Notes under the pieces: model-generated | Told to the model about the DNA's origin: nothing | Seen by the model: the letters and a program-made list of their open reading frames with translations, nothing else | The model's database searches: none | Assembly: GCF_034274695.1 (NCBI RefSeq) | Contig: NZ_CP128362.1 | Span: 1,736,001-1,800,000 of the forward strand | Reading direction: 5' to 3' | DNA: 64,000 nucleotides | Origin: Chitinophaga sp. LS1 | GTDB taxonomy: Bacteria > Bacteroidota > Bacteroidia > Chitinophagales > Chitinophagaceae | Program-made: the position numbers and the translations under genes | Shown: positions 8,512-20,400 of the stretch, one piece after another | Numbering within the stretch: position 1 is the stretch's first letter | Layout: each line of letters begins with the position of its first letter

Positions 8512-9435
8512 CTATACTAAATCAATATCGAAATTCACTAACTCTACAAACTGATCCAGTCTCGCTGTAATATCTTCCTGCGTAATTGTCTTCAAACGAT
8601 CCGCACCAAACTTCTCCACACAGAAAGAAGCCATTGCAGAACCAACAATAATCGCAGTCTTCATATTTTCAAAAGAGATATCTTTTGTTCTTGCTAAGTG
8701 GCCAATGAAACCGCCTGCAAATGTATCGCCAGCACCGGTTGGATCGTATACATCTTCCAATGGTAATGCAGGTGCAAAGAATACATGGTTCTCATGGAAC
8801 AACAACGCACCATGCTCCCCCTTCTTGATGATCAGGTAACGGGGACCCATTGTCAGGATCTTACGCGCCGCTTTTACCAATGAATATTCACCAGACAGCT
8901 GACGAGCTTCTCCATCATTTACCAGCAGCACATCTACTTCTTTCAGTACTTTTTTCAGATCATCCAGCGCTACTTCCATCCAGAAGTTCATTGTATCCAT
9001 TACGATCAACTTAGGCCTGGTCTTCATTTGTTTGATCACAGACATCTGTACCTGTGGTGTAAGGTTACCTAATATCAGGAACTCACTACCCTGGTAGTTA
9101 TCAGGAATCACAGGGCTGAATTCAGCCAGTACATTCAGCTCAGTGATCAGGGTATCGCGGGTATTCATATCCATATGATACTTACCGGACCAGTAGAATG
9201 ATTTTTCATCCTTCTTTACCTGAACACCTTCCAGTGCTACGCCCTTGGCCCCCAGGGATTCCAGTTCTGCTTCAGGAAAATCCCCGCCTATTACAGATAC
9301 CTGGTTAATAGGTTGTACGAAATTGGATGCAGCCCATGCAATGTAAGTAGCGGAACCACCTACTATTCTTCCTGACTTTCCAAATGGGGTTTCTATATCG
9401 TCAAATGCCATAGTGCCTACAACTGTGAGCGACAT
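8512..9435 (-). CDS. PfkB-family carbohydrate/nucleoside kinase
   Basis: A 307-residue cytoplasmic ribokinase-fold kinase that transfers phosphate from ATP to a sugar or nucleoside hydroxyl. The N-terminal GGSATYIAWAA segment matches the substrate-binding di-glycine region, and DPTGAGDTFAGG (231-242) is the PfkB signature 2, with Asp237 as catalytic base. The substrate cannot be told from sequence. The MATE exporter gene lies 55 bases upstream on the same strand and may be in one transcript with it. ATG start at 9435. Confidence 0.9.
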   Translation of the reverse strand: MSLTVVGTMAFDDIETPFGKSGRIVGGSATYIAWAASNFVQPINQVSVIGGDFPEAELESLGAKGVALEGVQVKKDEKSFYWSGKYHMDMNTRDTLITELNVLAEFSPVIPDNYQGSEFLILGNLTPQVQMSVIKQMKTRPKLIVMDTMNFWMEVALDDLKKVLKEVDVLLVNDGEARQLSGEYSLVKAARKILTMGPRYLIIKKGEHGALLFHENHVFFAPALPLEDVYDPTGAGDTFAGGFIGHLARTKDISFENMKTAIIVGSAMASFCVEKFGADRLKTITQEDITARLDQFVELVNFDIDLV

Positions 9436-9490
9436 GTGTTAATCGTTTTAAATGAGTTTAGTTAGATATTTTGAACACGCGCAAAGGTAA

Positions 9491-10900
9491 TTAAACTTTT
9501 ACCCGCTTCCACCATCCTTTTCTGAATATGATGATTGATGCTATAGCCATCACGGATTCTGCGGCCGCTATAGCCGTGAAAACCCCGGTAGGCCCCCAGT
9601 TCAGATGTACTGACAATACCCACGCCAGCGGCATCTGCAACATCCAGAAACCAAAGATATTGATGATAGTAGGAGTGCGGGTATCGCCGGCTCCATTAAA
9701 TGCCTGCGACAATACCATGCCATAAGCATAGAAGATATAACCCAGACTTACTACCTGCAATGTCTGTGCACCATAAGCCACCACCGCAGCTTCCTTCGTG
9801 AACAACAGGATGATGGGCTTCGCTGCCAGTATGAAGAAGAGCGATACAAAACCCAAAAAGACCATATTGAAAAACGCCGCTCTCCACACAGAACGCTCTG
9901 CCCTCTCTGGCTGCCCTGCACCGAGGTTCTGACCCACCAGCGCTGCGGCCGCATTCGCCATGCCACTAGCCGGCAACAGGGTGAATATTACCACTCTGAT
10001 AGCTACGGTATACCCTGCCACCGCCTCTTCGCCAAAGCGCGCAATCAGGCGTACCAAAAAGATCCAGCTGGTCGTATTAATGAGCAACTGAGCTGTACTA
10101 CCCATGGCAATCTTCAGCAACCTGCCGATCAAAGGGAAATCAGGCTTTAAATGATGGGCAGATATTTTTATCAATCCCCTGCCACCAAAAAGATTATACA
10201 GTTGATACACTACGCCCACACCACGGCCTATGCAAATGGCCAGTGCCGCACCCATCAATCCCATGGCAGGTATTGGGCCCAAACCATTGATGAATAAAGG
10301 ACATAAAATGATGTTCACAATATTCGCAATCCAGAGAGAACGCATCGCCATAGCAGCATCGCCCACACCTCTGAATATACCATTGATCAGGAACAACAAT
10401 ACGATCACCAGGTTACTACCCATGATCATACGGGTATAGATATTACCATGCTCTACCACCTCAGCAGGAGCGCCCATCAGCGTAAGCAGATCGCGGGCAA
10501 ATACAACACCCAATATGCTGATCAGCACCGAAAAGCCCACAGCGATATACAATGACTGAACCGCACTATGCGCTGCCGCATCCGGATCCTTTTCACCTGT
10601 ACGCCGCGCCACCACTGCCGTGGCCGCCATACTCATCCCGAACGCAATGGTGTATACCAGTGTCAATATAGATTCAGTTAAGCCTACTGTTGTGATGGCA
10701 TGGGTACCCAGCTTGCTCACAAAAAATATATCTACTACTGCCAATAGTGATTCCATCACCATTTCCAGTATCATGGGTACAGATAATAAAAAGATGGCCC
10801 GGTTAATACTACCGGTCGTAAACTCAGTCTCTGTGCCTGATACTGCCGATATAAATAACCGGAATACCCTGCGCAGACGATTGTCAGCTACCTGCTGCAT
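9491..10900 (-). CDS. MATE-family multidrug/toxin efflux transporter
   Basis: A 469-residue inner-membrane protein with about 12 membrane segments in two halves, typical of MATE exporters that use Na+ or H+ gradients to expel cationic compounds. The NRAIFLLSVPMILEMVMESL start and the VDIFFVSKLG segment match the family; the second half repeats the pattern. The ATG at 10900 (MQQVADN) was preferred over an in-frame TTG two codons earlier. The substrate is unknown. Confidence 0.92.
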   Translation of the reverse strand: MQQVADNRLRRVFRLFISAVSGTETEFTTGSINRAIFLLSVPMILEMVMESLLAVVDIFFVSKLGTHAITTVGLTESILTLVYTIAFGMSMAATAVVARRTGEKDPDAAAHSAVQSLYIAVGFSVLISILGVVFARDLLTLMGAPAEVVEHGNIYTRMIMGSNLVIVLLFLINGIFRGVGDAAMAMRSLWIANIVNIILCPLFINGLGPIPAMGLMGAALAICIGRGVGVVYQLYNLFGGRGLIKISAHHLKPDFPLIGRLLKIAMGSTAQLLINTTSWIFLVRLIARFGEEAVAGYTVAIRVVIFTLLPASGMANAAAALVGQNLGAGQPERAERSVWRAAFFNMVFLGFVSLFFILAAKPIILLFTKEAAVVAYGAQTLQVVSLGYIFYAYGMVLSQAFNGAGDTRTPTIINIFGFWMLQMPLAWVLSVHLNWGPTGVFTAIAAAESVMAIASIIIFRKGWWKRVKV

Positions 10901-11307
10901 TGTCAAATTGTTATAGAAGTTAGCAATGAAAGTTGGTACGGATGTACCGCAAATTTGGAGGTCGAAAGAAGGATCACGGACGTACCGGATCGGGAATTAC
11001 ATTTCCATAGTTCGTTGATTGAAGGATACTAAGGTAGTTTTTTTTCTCTTAAAGCTGGCTGGAAGAATAAATACAAGATAATCTTATAGCAATTGTAACT
11101 TTTTATACCCTATACCCGTTTCATGAAAACTAGCGAACCCCATTTAACCTATATTTTTATTCTAGCCCTGACATCAATTATACGGGGATCATGCTTTACA
11201 CTTCATAAAAAATAATGGCCGGTCTTACAACCGGCCATTATTATGATGGTCCTCTTTTCGATAGGATATGGCTCCCACCTCGTGGTGGGTTTAACCTTCT
11301 TTATAGA
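10901..11307. other. Intergenic gap between MATE gene and PorE-like gene
   Basis: 407 bases with no credible gene. It must hold the MATE promoter and holds the terminator of the PorE-like gene at about 11206-11242. A plus-strand frame at 11243-11431 runs antisense into the PorE-like gene and was not accepted. Confidence 0.6.
11206..11242 (-). terminator. Terminator of the giant-adhesin / SprF / PorE operon
   Basis: A 12-bp perfect stem (AATAATGGCCGG, 11211-11222 with 11231-11242). Read on the minus strand it is followed by a T run, as expected for the end of the transcript that contains the PorE-like gene. Confidence 0.85.
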
Positions 11308-13317
11308 TTATTGCGATAACTGGGTTACGCGCAACACCTTGAACTCTGTTCTTCTGTTCAGCTGTCTTCCTTCCGGATTATCCTTACCGTTAGGCAGGGT
11401 ATTCGGTGCAATCGGCCTGGTTTTACCATAACCTTTCGCAATCATACGGGATGACGGGATACCTCTGCTGATCAGGTAATCAACACAGGATTGTGCCCGG
11501 CGCTGAGATAATTTCATGTTATAATCATCCTTACCCTTACCATCTGTATGAGCGCTCATTTCAATGATAATATTCGGATTATCCAGCATAATAGAAACTA
11601 CTGTATCAAGTACAATCAGTGATTGCGAACGGAGTGTCGCTTTATCAAAGTCGTAATAGATATCTTTCAGGATAATTGGCTTGCCTATTTCATAATGTTT
11701 CAGACAGATGGTAGGACTCTCCATGGAATCCACTTTCTCCAGCTGATCTGTATTGATAAAGATCGCTTTGGAGAAGTAATTTTCTTTCTCCGCCATGATC
11801 TTATAATTCATTCTAGGCGCTACTTCAAAACGGTAACGGCCAGTTTCATCCAGTGTTACCTGTTGCAGTACTTTTTGCTGAACGGTATCAATCAGGGTGA
11901 TCTTTGCACCTGACAATGGCAGGTTGTTATCACAATCCATGACCATACCATGTATTGACTTGGAAATCCTCTTGATGTTAAACAATTCCAGACAACATAC
12001 AGATTCTCTGTCAGAGCTGATGTAGCCACCATTCATAGGGTGCGACCAGTCAGACGTCGCGTAGTAGATATCATCTTTTGGAGAGTTCAGTGGTGCACCT
12101 AAGTTTTTAGGAACTGCCCAACTGCTGAAATCCCCCTCGCTGGAATAGAAATCCAGTCCACCCAACCCCACACGGCCATCGGAACTAAAGATCAGCATAT
12201 GCCTGTCGCCATCATAAAAAGGGGCCTGTTCCTCATCGCGGGTATTGATACCAGTACCCATGTTTCTGGCAGGACCCGGGTTATTTTTATCCAGCATGCT
12301 ATACCACAGGTCATTCTTACCCATACCACCTGGTCTGCCGGAAGCAAATAACAGGTACTTCCCATCTGCAGTTACAAATGGCTGCATAGAGCTATAGCCA
12401 TCTACGTTTACGTTTGGACCTAATGCCTTTGGCTCTGACCAGGTGCTGCCACTACGGGTACTTGAATAAATAGCAGCAACTTTTACCCCGTTTTTATTTG
12501 TCCAGCGGGTCAGGTAAATGGTATTGCCATCAGGGCTGACCGCAGCTACACCCTGATCTATACCCTTTACTTCAGGTATGGCAAGGGGGCGGCTATTACT
12601 GAAGGAAGCATCCTTTCCATCGGCCTGAAATAAACTGTTGATATAAGGATTTTCCTTTTTCTTTTTTTCCAGTATTGTCGTATCAGGGCGGGAAGAAGTA
12701 TACAGCAGAACATTTTTCCCCAGCAGGGAAGGAGCGTAGTTAGCACCTCCTACGTTTACATCGCCATTCAGTTTTGTAACGATGTAACCTGGTGTACGAC
12801 TGGCTTCTGAGATCGCAAATTCACAGCTGGCAGTTTCCAGCGCTACCCGCGCACTTATTTCATCTACCTTGGTATACTTGTCCTTAAACTGTTTGAATTG
12901 TTCAATAGCTTCGGGATACTTACCATTTGCACGCAAACATACGCCATACCAGAAGCGGGCCAGTGGAAACAATTCATTGTTGTTGTAGCTCACCACCTCT
13001 TCATAATACTTCTCTGCATTCCCAAAATCGTTATACATGCGGTAAGACTCTGCCAATCTATACTTCACAGTTTCATAATCTTTGATCTTACCTATATCTT
13101 TCCCTTTTTTGCCAGCCTGGTAGGGCAGCACTTCATTCGCATTTATTTTGAATGTACCCAGTGCTCTGTTGTAATACTGCGCAGCAGAATAATAGTCTTT
13201 GGCTTCGTAATACACATCGCCTGTCCGCTTATAATCGTAAACGTACTGTGCCTTTAGAGAGTGAACCGTAAATAAGCAGCAAACGATGGCCAGCCAATAG
13301 TGTGCAATTTTTTTCAT
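11308..13317 (-). CDS. OmpA-family protein with TPR, beta-propeller and CRD (PorE-like)
   Basis: A 669-residue envelope protein whose domain order matches PorE, a type IX secretion component that links outer-membrane machinery to peptidoglycan. The order is: signal peptide (ends SLKAQ); TPR-like helices (about 25-170); PD40/WD40-like propeller repeats (about 190-440, for example AVSPDGNTIYLTRW and GDRHMLIFSSDGR); a carboxypeptidase-regulatory-like fold (about 455-540); and an OmpA C-terminal domain (about 555-665, with IIEMSAHTDGKG and LSQRRAQSCVDYL). It lies 16 bases downstream of the SprF-like gene, so the two are surely co-transcribed. No clear lipobox, unlike P. gingivalis PorE. Confidence 0.9.
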   Translation of the reverse strand: MKKIAHYWLAIVCCLFTVHSLKAQYVYDYKRTGDVYYEAKDYYSAAQYYNRALGTFKINANEVLPYQAGKKGKDIGKIKDYETVKYRLAESYRMYNDFGNAEKYYEEVVSYNNNELFPLARFWYGVCLRANGKYPEAIEQFKQFKDKYTKVDEISARVALETASCEFAISEASRTPGYIVTKLNGDVNVGGANYAPSLLGKNVLLYTSSRPDTTILEKKKKENPYINSLFQADGKDASFSNSRPLAIPEVKGIDQGVAAVSPDGNTIYLTRWTNKNGVKVAAIYSSTRSGSTWSEPKALGPNVNVDGYSSMQPFVTADGKYLLFASGRPGGMGKNDLWYSMLDKNNPGPARNMGTGINTRDEEQAPFYDGDRHMLIFSSDGRVGLGGLDFYSSEGDFSSWAVPKNLGAPLNSPKDDIYYATSDWSHPMNGGYISSDRESVCCLELFNIKRISKSIHGMVMDCDNNLPLSGAKITLIDTVQQKVLQQVTLDETGRYRFEVAPRMNYKIMAEKENYFSKAIFINTDQLEKVDSMESPTICLKHYEIGKPIILKDIYYDFDKATLRSQSLIVLDTVVSIMLDNPNIIIEMSAHTDGKGKDDYNMKLSQRRAQSCVDYLISRGIPSSRMIAKGYGKTRPIAPNTLPNGKDNPEGRQLNRRTEFKVLRVTQLSQ

Positions 13318-13333
13318 CCGTTATTTTTTTGTT

Positions 13334-14344
13334 TTACAACCGTGGGCATATGAAGTATTCCTCTCCATACACTTTCTTCTTGCGGCTGATGAAAGACAGG
13401 GAAATTTCGAAACTGTTGCTGCCATTTACCAGTCTTCTCAGATTGGAGGCGTTTACATCATAACTGAGGCCCAGTACAAAGTTTCTGAAATGAAATCCGG
13501 CAAATGGAATAGCAGAATCATTCCAGCGGTAGTTACCACCTATGAGAAAATCGAAGTCTTCATTTACCAGTACGGATCCATACACACCTGCTACTATTTC
13601 TTCGGCATTACCCTGTCGCAGGTACATACCATTTGGGGTAAGGCTAAACACATCATTTATCTTAATACGGCTACCACCATGTGCGAGGTAACGAACAGGC
13701 AGTTTCCTGTTAGCCCCTGTCACGAAAGGATCTACAGGCTGTGTAAGATGGCCCGCAGACACCCCTACAAATGGGTTAAACTGGTGATTAGGGTTACCAT
13801 CAAAGAACATCGCACCGGCGGCGGCATCAAATACATTTGAGGAAGTAGTATTGATATTCTCTCCACTGGATTTTGTAGGGTCGAATCCAATTACAGGATC
13901 GTACTGGCTACCCAACTGCCATTTAGATGGATCAATACGGCGGTTGATCATACCTGCCTGCACACCGAATACCAGCTGACTGGTGCCCGTAGCGCCGAAA
14001 CGTACGCCCCTGTATGAGAAGCTGGCCATTCCATTGAAGTAATTGTAACCGGCATCACCTGCTTTCATGTTCGTCACATTGATACCAATCCCTACATTGT
14101 TCGCTGCTGCTGCATCAAATGAGAAGCCCATAGTAGAAAAAGGTTGCCCAATATTCACCCATTGGTTACGGTAATTGGCACTGGCTCTGTAGTCGCCGTC
14201 GATCACACCTGTCAGTGCGGGGTTGAGCCACAACGGATAAGCATAGTACTGAGAAAAATGGGGGTCAACCTGCGCCCTGGTTAATTCTGGCAGAAACGCT
14301 GCAGCCGCCATTAATGCAATAGCAAATATATTCTTATTCTTCAT
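13334..14344 (-). CDS. PorP/SprF-family type IX secretion membrane protein
   Basis: A 336-residue outer-membrane beta-barrel protein of the PorP/SprF family. After a signal peptide (ending TRAQ) it has the hallmark start VDPHFSQYYAYPLWLNPALTG followed by YRASANYRNQW. Members partner with proteins that carry type B C-terminal sorting domains and are needed for their secretion or display, as with SprF and the adhesin SprB in Flavobacterium. It lies directly between the giant type B protein and the PorE-like gene, so it is most likely the dedicated partner of the giant protein. Confidence 0.94.
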   Translation of the reverse strand: MKNKNIFAIALMAAAAFLPELTRAQVDPHFSQYYAYPLWLNPALTGVIDGDYRASANYRNQWVNIGQPFSTMGFSFDAAAANNVGIGINVTNMKAGDAGYNYFNGMASFSYRGVRFGATGTSQLVFGVQAGMINRRIDPSKWQLGSQYDPVIGFDPTKSSGENINTTSSNVFDAAAGAMFFDGNPNHQFNPFVGVSAGHLTQPVDPFVTGANRKLPVRYLAHGGSRIKINDVFSLTPNGMYLRQGNAEEIVAGVYGSVLVNEDFDFLIGGNYRWNDSAIPFAGFHFRNFVLGLSYDVNASNLRRLVNGSNSFEISLSFISRKKKVYGEEYFICPRL

Positions 14345-14373
14345 CGGAAGAGGTTTATCGTTTGATATTAATA

Positions 14374-14402
14374 ACCGGGATAGCGTCTGTCACTATCCCG
14401 GT
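14374..14402 (-). terminator. Hairpin between giant gene and SprF-like gene
   Basis: A 10-bp perfect stem (ACCGGGATAG / CTATCCCGGT, 14374-14383 and 14393-14402) with a 9-base loop in the 69-base gap. There is no good T run, so it may attenuate rather than end transcription, or protect mRNA, adjusting how much partner protein is made per giant protein. Confidence 0.6.
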
Positions 14403-14413
14403 ATCTGTATTAG

Positions 14414-17400
14414 TTATCTTACAATGGTGACGGTACCTTTCTTGTTTACAATCGTACCATCCCGCAGCGTAGCTTTCAGTACATAGATGTACACGCCTAC
14501 CGGCTGCTGAACGCCGCTCATCGTACCATTCCATCCTCTAGCCTGATCCCTGGTTTCGTAGATCAGCTGACCATACTGGTTGTAGTACATCATGACGATA
14601 GAGGCGACCTTATTGCCGTATACATAATGGATGTCATTGAAGCCATCTCCATTCGGTGTGAACACATTTGGAACAAAGATGCTGTTGCCTTGTGGGTTCT
14701 TCGATTCACCGGTTACGGCATTAGACAGGGCACTTGTTTCACAGCTTTCGCTACCCAGTGCTCTCACCTGTATCGTCACTGGCTGACCAGGCGTAAGGCC
14801 ATATACTGTATGTGTAGTACCTGTGCTGCCAGAGCTTGGCGCAGTATAAGTCGTACCGTTGTTCGTGGTCACTTCATAACCGGTTGCACCAGCTACAGGA
14901 TCCCATGTGAAGGTCACAGCATTAGTAGTCGTGAGCGCAGTGTCAACGCTTACTACCGGTGCACTGAGCGATTGCAGAACTGTTACGGTAGCTGCCACCC
15001 TGGTACCGCTTGTACAACCACCTGAAGAAGCAACTTCTACATAGTAAGTAGTCGTCGCGGTGATGGCAGGAGTGGTGAACGCTGCGCCTGTTGCTACTGC
15101 AGTTCCACCTGTTGCGGTGGTATACCAGCTAAAGGTTGCACCTGTTGTAGTAGATGTCGCTGTTAGCGTTGCACTCGAACCTGGGCAGATACCAGCTTCA
15201 TTGCCGGATACAACTGCATTGTTACCAGGTGTGCCGATGGATACTGTTACAGCTGTGCGTGTATTGCTTGCACAACCATTTGGATTTTGTGCTTCCACAT
15301 AGTACATGGTAGTGCCTGTTATAGCAGGAGTCGTGAAGGTAGATCCTGTGCCGGCTGCTGTTCCACCTGTATTGGTTGTGAACCACTGATAAGTGAGACT
15401 TGCATTCGGATTTTGTACCTGCAGTGTTGCAGTAGAGTTTGCGCAGGTTACGACTGCGGAATTCACTACTACTGGTGCAGCAGGTGTCGCATTCACAGTT
15501 ACCTGTACCATGGTGCGGCTTACGCTTATACAACCACCGGTTGCTGCTTCCACATAATAAGTAGTATTAGCGGTGAGCTGTGGTGTGGTGAAGTTTGCAC
15601 CTGTGAATACTGGTGTACCACCGGTTGCAGTTGTATACCATTTATAAGAGTAGCCTGATACAGGACTTGTTACTGAGAGTACCACAGTGTTGCCTGCGCA
15701 TACTGTCGCACCACTTGTAGCTACTGGTGCATCGATCGTGTTCACGATTGTTACCGTTACACCTCTGCGTGCCAGGCTGCTACAGCCAGAGCTGTTCAGA
15801 GCTTCTACATAATAGGTAGTATTCGTGCTGAGGGCAGCTGTTGTATAATCAGGGCCTGTAGAGAGCAGGTTACCGCCAGATGGTGCATCGTACCAGCGAT
15901 AGGTAAGTGATGCATCCGGATTCAGTACTGAGAGGGTAGCAGTACCACCTACACAAGTAGTTACATTGGTAGATACTACATCAGGCGTAGTAGCAGAGTT
16001 GTCTACCACGATGCTGCCTGCTGTACGGGTAGCGCTTACACAACTTGTACCGATCAGGGTCTGTACATAGTAAGTCGCATTTGCAGTTACTGCTGTTACA
16101 TTGAACACAGGACCGGTGAATACCAGGGTACCGCCTGTAGCAGCATCATACCATTGGTAAGTAGCACCTGTCTGTGGATTCAGTACGGTCAACGTACCAT
16201 CGTTTCCAGCACATACTTTCACGCTGCCAGACACCAGGGTTGGTGCATCAGGTGAAGTACCTACTGTCACTGTCGCACTTACTCTTGCGCTGCTGCTGCC
16301 ACAACCGGATGTTGTATTCACAGCTTCTACATAGTATGTAGTAGTCGCAGTCAGTGTAGGTGTGGTGAAGGTTGCACCGGTGAATACAGGTGTACCACCT
16401 GTTGCTGTTGTATACCAGTTATAATCTACGCCGGTAGTTGTTGATGTCACACGCAGGGTGACGGTGGTACCGGAGCAGGTTGTTACATTATTTGATTCGA
16501 GTGTCGGAGTTGCTGCTGGTGTTGCAACAAGCACACTTACTCTTGCTCTTACTGCACTGGTACAATTACCATTGCTGGCCTCTACATAGAAATCAGTGTC
16601 AGTGTTGATGACAGAGGTCGTAAAGGTTGCGCCGGCGCCCAGTGAAGTACCACCAGTTGCTGTGCTGTACCAGCGATAAGTGAATGCTGCATTTGGATTC
16701 TGCACAGAGAGCGATGCAGTATTACCCTGACATACGCTTACTGAAGCAGCGGTCACTGTTGGTGTACCTGGAGATGCGATGGCTACCACACTCACTTTCG
16801 TACGACCACCCGTATTCACACATCCGCTTGCATTTACAGCTTCTACATAATAGTCAGCATTCGCTGTTACATTTCTGATCGTGATAGAAGCACCTGAACC
16901 AACCAGGGTACCTGCTGTAGCAGCATCATACCATTGGTAGGTCACGCTGCTCTGTGGTGTAGATACAGACAATACTGCATCCTGACCTGTACATACATCT
17001 ACGCTGGTAGCGGAAACTACCGGTGCATCAGGATTCAGCGATACATTGGCGGTCGCAGTTACTCTTGCACCACCTGCTGTACAACCAGATGCTGTGTTCA
17101 CCGCTTCTACATAGTATACTGTAGATGTAGTGAGTGCACCTGTTGTATAAGTCGCACCTGTAAATACCGGTGTACCGCCAGTGAGGGTAGTGTACCAGTT
17201 ATAAGTAATACCAGTTGTGCTGGATGTTACTGTAAATATTGCCTGCTGGCCTGAACAGATATTTACATTGTTCGCCGTCAGGGTTGGGGTTGGAGCACCT
17301 GCTCCGACAGTGACAGTGGCTTTCACTCTTGTTGCGAGTGTACAGCTGCTGTTGCTGGTTTCTACATAGAAGGCAGTATCTGCTGTGAGTGCATTGGTCA

Positions 17401-20400
17401 CATATGTAGTGCCGGTGAACAACAGCGTACCACCTACAGGAGCGCTATACCACTTCGTCGTGATATTAGTACCTGTCACTGTAGCAGTGAGGGTAGCAGT
17501 ATTTCCAGAACAGATATTCGCGCTGTTAACTGTAGGCGTGGAGAGCGCTGGTACTACATTCACTGCTACAGATACCCTGTTTGGATTCGCACAACCATTG
17601 GATGTACGTACTGTCTGTGCATAATAAGTAGTATTGGCAGTCAATACCGGTGTGGTAAAGGTCGGACCATCGCCTACCTTAGTACCCATAGCATTGTACC
17701 ATTCTATAGATGCTACAGCGCTGGCTGTTGCCGTGAGGGTAGCAGTTGTACCACTACAGATAGTAGTGCTTCTTACAGCAACCACTGGTGCAGATACCTG
17801 GCGGGAAGCGTAGTATACGCGGAGGGTCACCAGTGCGGAGATCACACCACCTCTGAGTTTCACCTGTACGCGGTCGTAAGCTGCACCTGGCGCAAAGGCT
17901 ACGGTGAACTTATTGCTGCCGCTCAGCAATGATACTTTCAGGTTGCTGCTATTGAGCAGGAGTGCATCGTTGTTTGCAGTGGCGCCATTGTAGCTGGATA
18001 TTTCTATCGCACCCAGTAATGAAGCGTCTAATACCTGTGCAGGCAGTTCCAGCACCAACCTTACGCTATCACCTGCGGTAGCAGCGTCTGGGAAGATGAG
18101 GGATTGCTGTACACTTCCACTACCAGCCGCCAGTGGCACTGACAGCAATGAATAGTTATCAGTATTTACATCTGTCGTATTTGCAGCATCCTGTACAGAA
18201 CACAATACGCAGATAGCAGTTGTGCTGTTAGTTTGTGCATTTGCAAAGTCGCACGCAGTATTTGTTGCTACTGTTACTGTGAGCGGTACAGCGGTACGCT
18301 GACTGCCACAGGTAGCAGAATCTGCCACGGCTTCTACATAATAAGTGATATCACTGGTCAGTGCACCTGTAGTGAATACATTGCCTGTGAATACAGGTGT
18401 ACCACCTGCAGCATCTGTATACCAGTTGTAAGTAACACCCGTTGTTGCAGGAGATACTGTCAGCGTTGCTGTCTGGCCGGAAATTACCTGACCATTAGCT
18501 GGTGATACATTTACAGCTGGTGCACCCGGAATTGCATTCACTTTTACAGTGGCTGCAGTTCTGGTAGCACTTGCACAGATACCTGCTGCCGCTTCTACAT
18601 AATAAGTAGTAGTGGTATTCAGTACCGGTGTAGTGAAGGTTGCACCTTCAAATATAGCTGTGCCACCTGTTGGTGTGGTATACCAGCGGAATACAACGCC
18701 ATTGGTTACAGCAGAAGCTACCAGTTGAACAGCGCTGCCTGCACATACCTCAGCAGATCCTGGTGTTACCGTTACGACTGCTGGTTGTGTGATGACATTT
18801 GCAGTCACCATAGTGCGGGTAGTGTTGGAACAACCTGCTGCATTGGAAGCCTCTACATAGTATACGGTAGTTGTGTTTAAAGCAGGAGTGGTAAATGAAT
18901 TACCGGTAGCGATAGCCGTACCACCTGACAATGCGGTATACCAGCGATAGGTCACGCCTGTTACCGGTTTCACATTGAAGGTAGCAGTGCTGCCACTGCA
19001 CACGGTGATGCTCGTTGTATCCAGTGCTGGTACATCCGGAACAGGATCTACCACAGCAGTAACCGGTACCCTTACAGGATTAGGACAGGTCAGGCTTGTC
19101 TTCACTGCCTCTACATAATAAGTAGTGGTCGTGTTCAGCGCTGGTGTCTGATAGCTGGTGCCAGTGAAGATGGAGGTACCACCTACAGCTGTTGTATACC
19201 AGCGGAAGCTTACGTTGGATGGACCTGTTGCCAGCAGGGTAGCACGGTTGCCAGCGCAGATAGTATCACCTGTTACAACCGGCAGACCTACCAGGCGGCT
19301 GGCGTAGTGAATGTTCACTGCGCTAAGTGCGGTGGCCAGACCAGAATTGAGGCGTACTACGATCCTGTCGAAGAGACCTTTAGGCTTGAAGCCTACCAAT
19401 GCCTGTGAATTGCCACTGAGCAGACTCACATTGATACCTGCAGCATTCAATGCTACAAAGTCATTGTTGGAAGTAGATCCATTATAAGAACCTACCTGAA
19501 TAGTACCTAACAGACCTACATCGGCCAGTGAGTTAGGGAAAGACAGGCTAATCTGTACGCTGTCATTCAGTTCGCTCACCTGCGGGAAGATCAGGGTTTG
19601 CTGTACATAGCCACCCGTCAGACCCAGTATTACATGCAGGGTAGAGTTGCTGGCAGTACTGTTGTCTACAGACAGGGCTGGGTTTTCTACATAGCAACCT
19701 ATGCAGATACCATTGGCTGTATTGGTTTCTGATGTAGCGGCATCACAAGGGATGTCGTTATTACCAGGAATCACGGTAGCGGTTACAGACACGCGGGATG
19801 CAGTCTTACAACCAGCAGCATTCACTGCTTCTACAGTGTAGGTAGCTGTTGCCGTAATAGCGCCGGTATTGAATACGGCACCGGTAAAGATAGAATCGCC
19901 GGCCGCATTGTACCATTTATAAATCAGGTTCGTTCCGGTAGCATGCGCGGTGAAAGTAGCGCTCTGACCACTGCTGATGGAAGTACCCATCGGTGTTACA
20001 GTAAGTCCGGTAGGTACTGCATTCACCGTCACAGCTACCCGGGTCCTTGTTGTGCTGATACAACCATTATTATCTGCTTCCACATAGAAAGCAGTATCGG
20101 CTGTCAGTGCGTTAGTCGTATAGTTTGGAGTAGATGCCAGCAGGGTGCCTCCTGTAGCAGCAGTATACCAGCGGAAGGTGGCTCCGGATGGCGCTGTTGC
20201 CAGCAGGGTTACCTGGTCGCCTGCGCAAATATTCTTAGCAGCAGCAGTCGGCGCCACAGGTGTATTACCTACGCTCACCATCACTGGTACCCTGGTTGGG
20301 TTTGCACAACCAAAGCGGCTGGCTGCTGCATAGTAAGTAACCGAAGCGTTGAGGGCTGCTGTAGTAAAGGTGTCGCCGGTAGCTACAGCTGTACCACCCA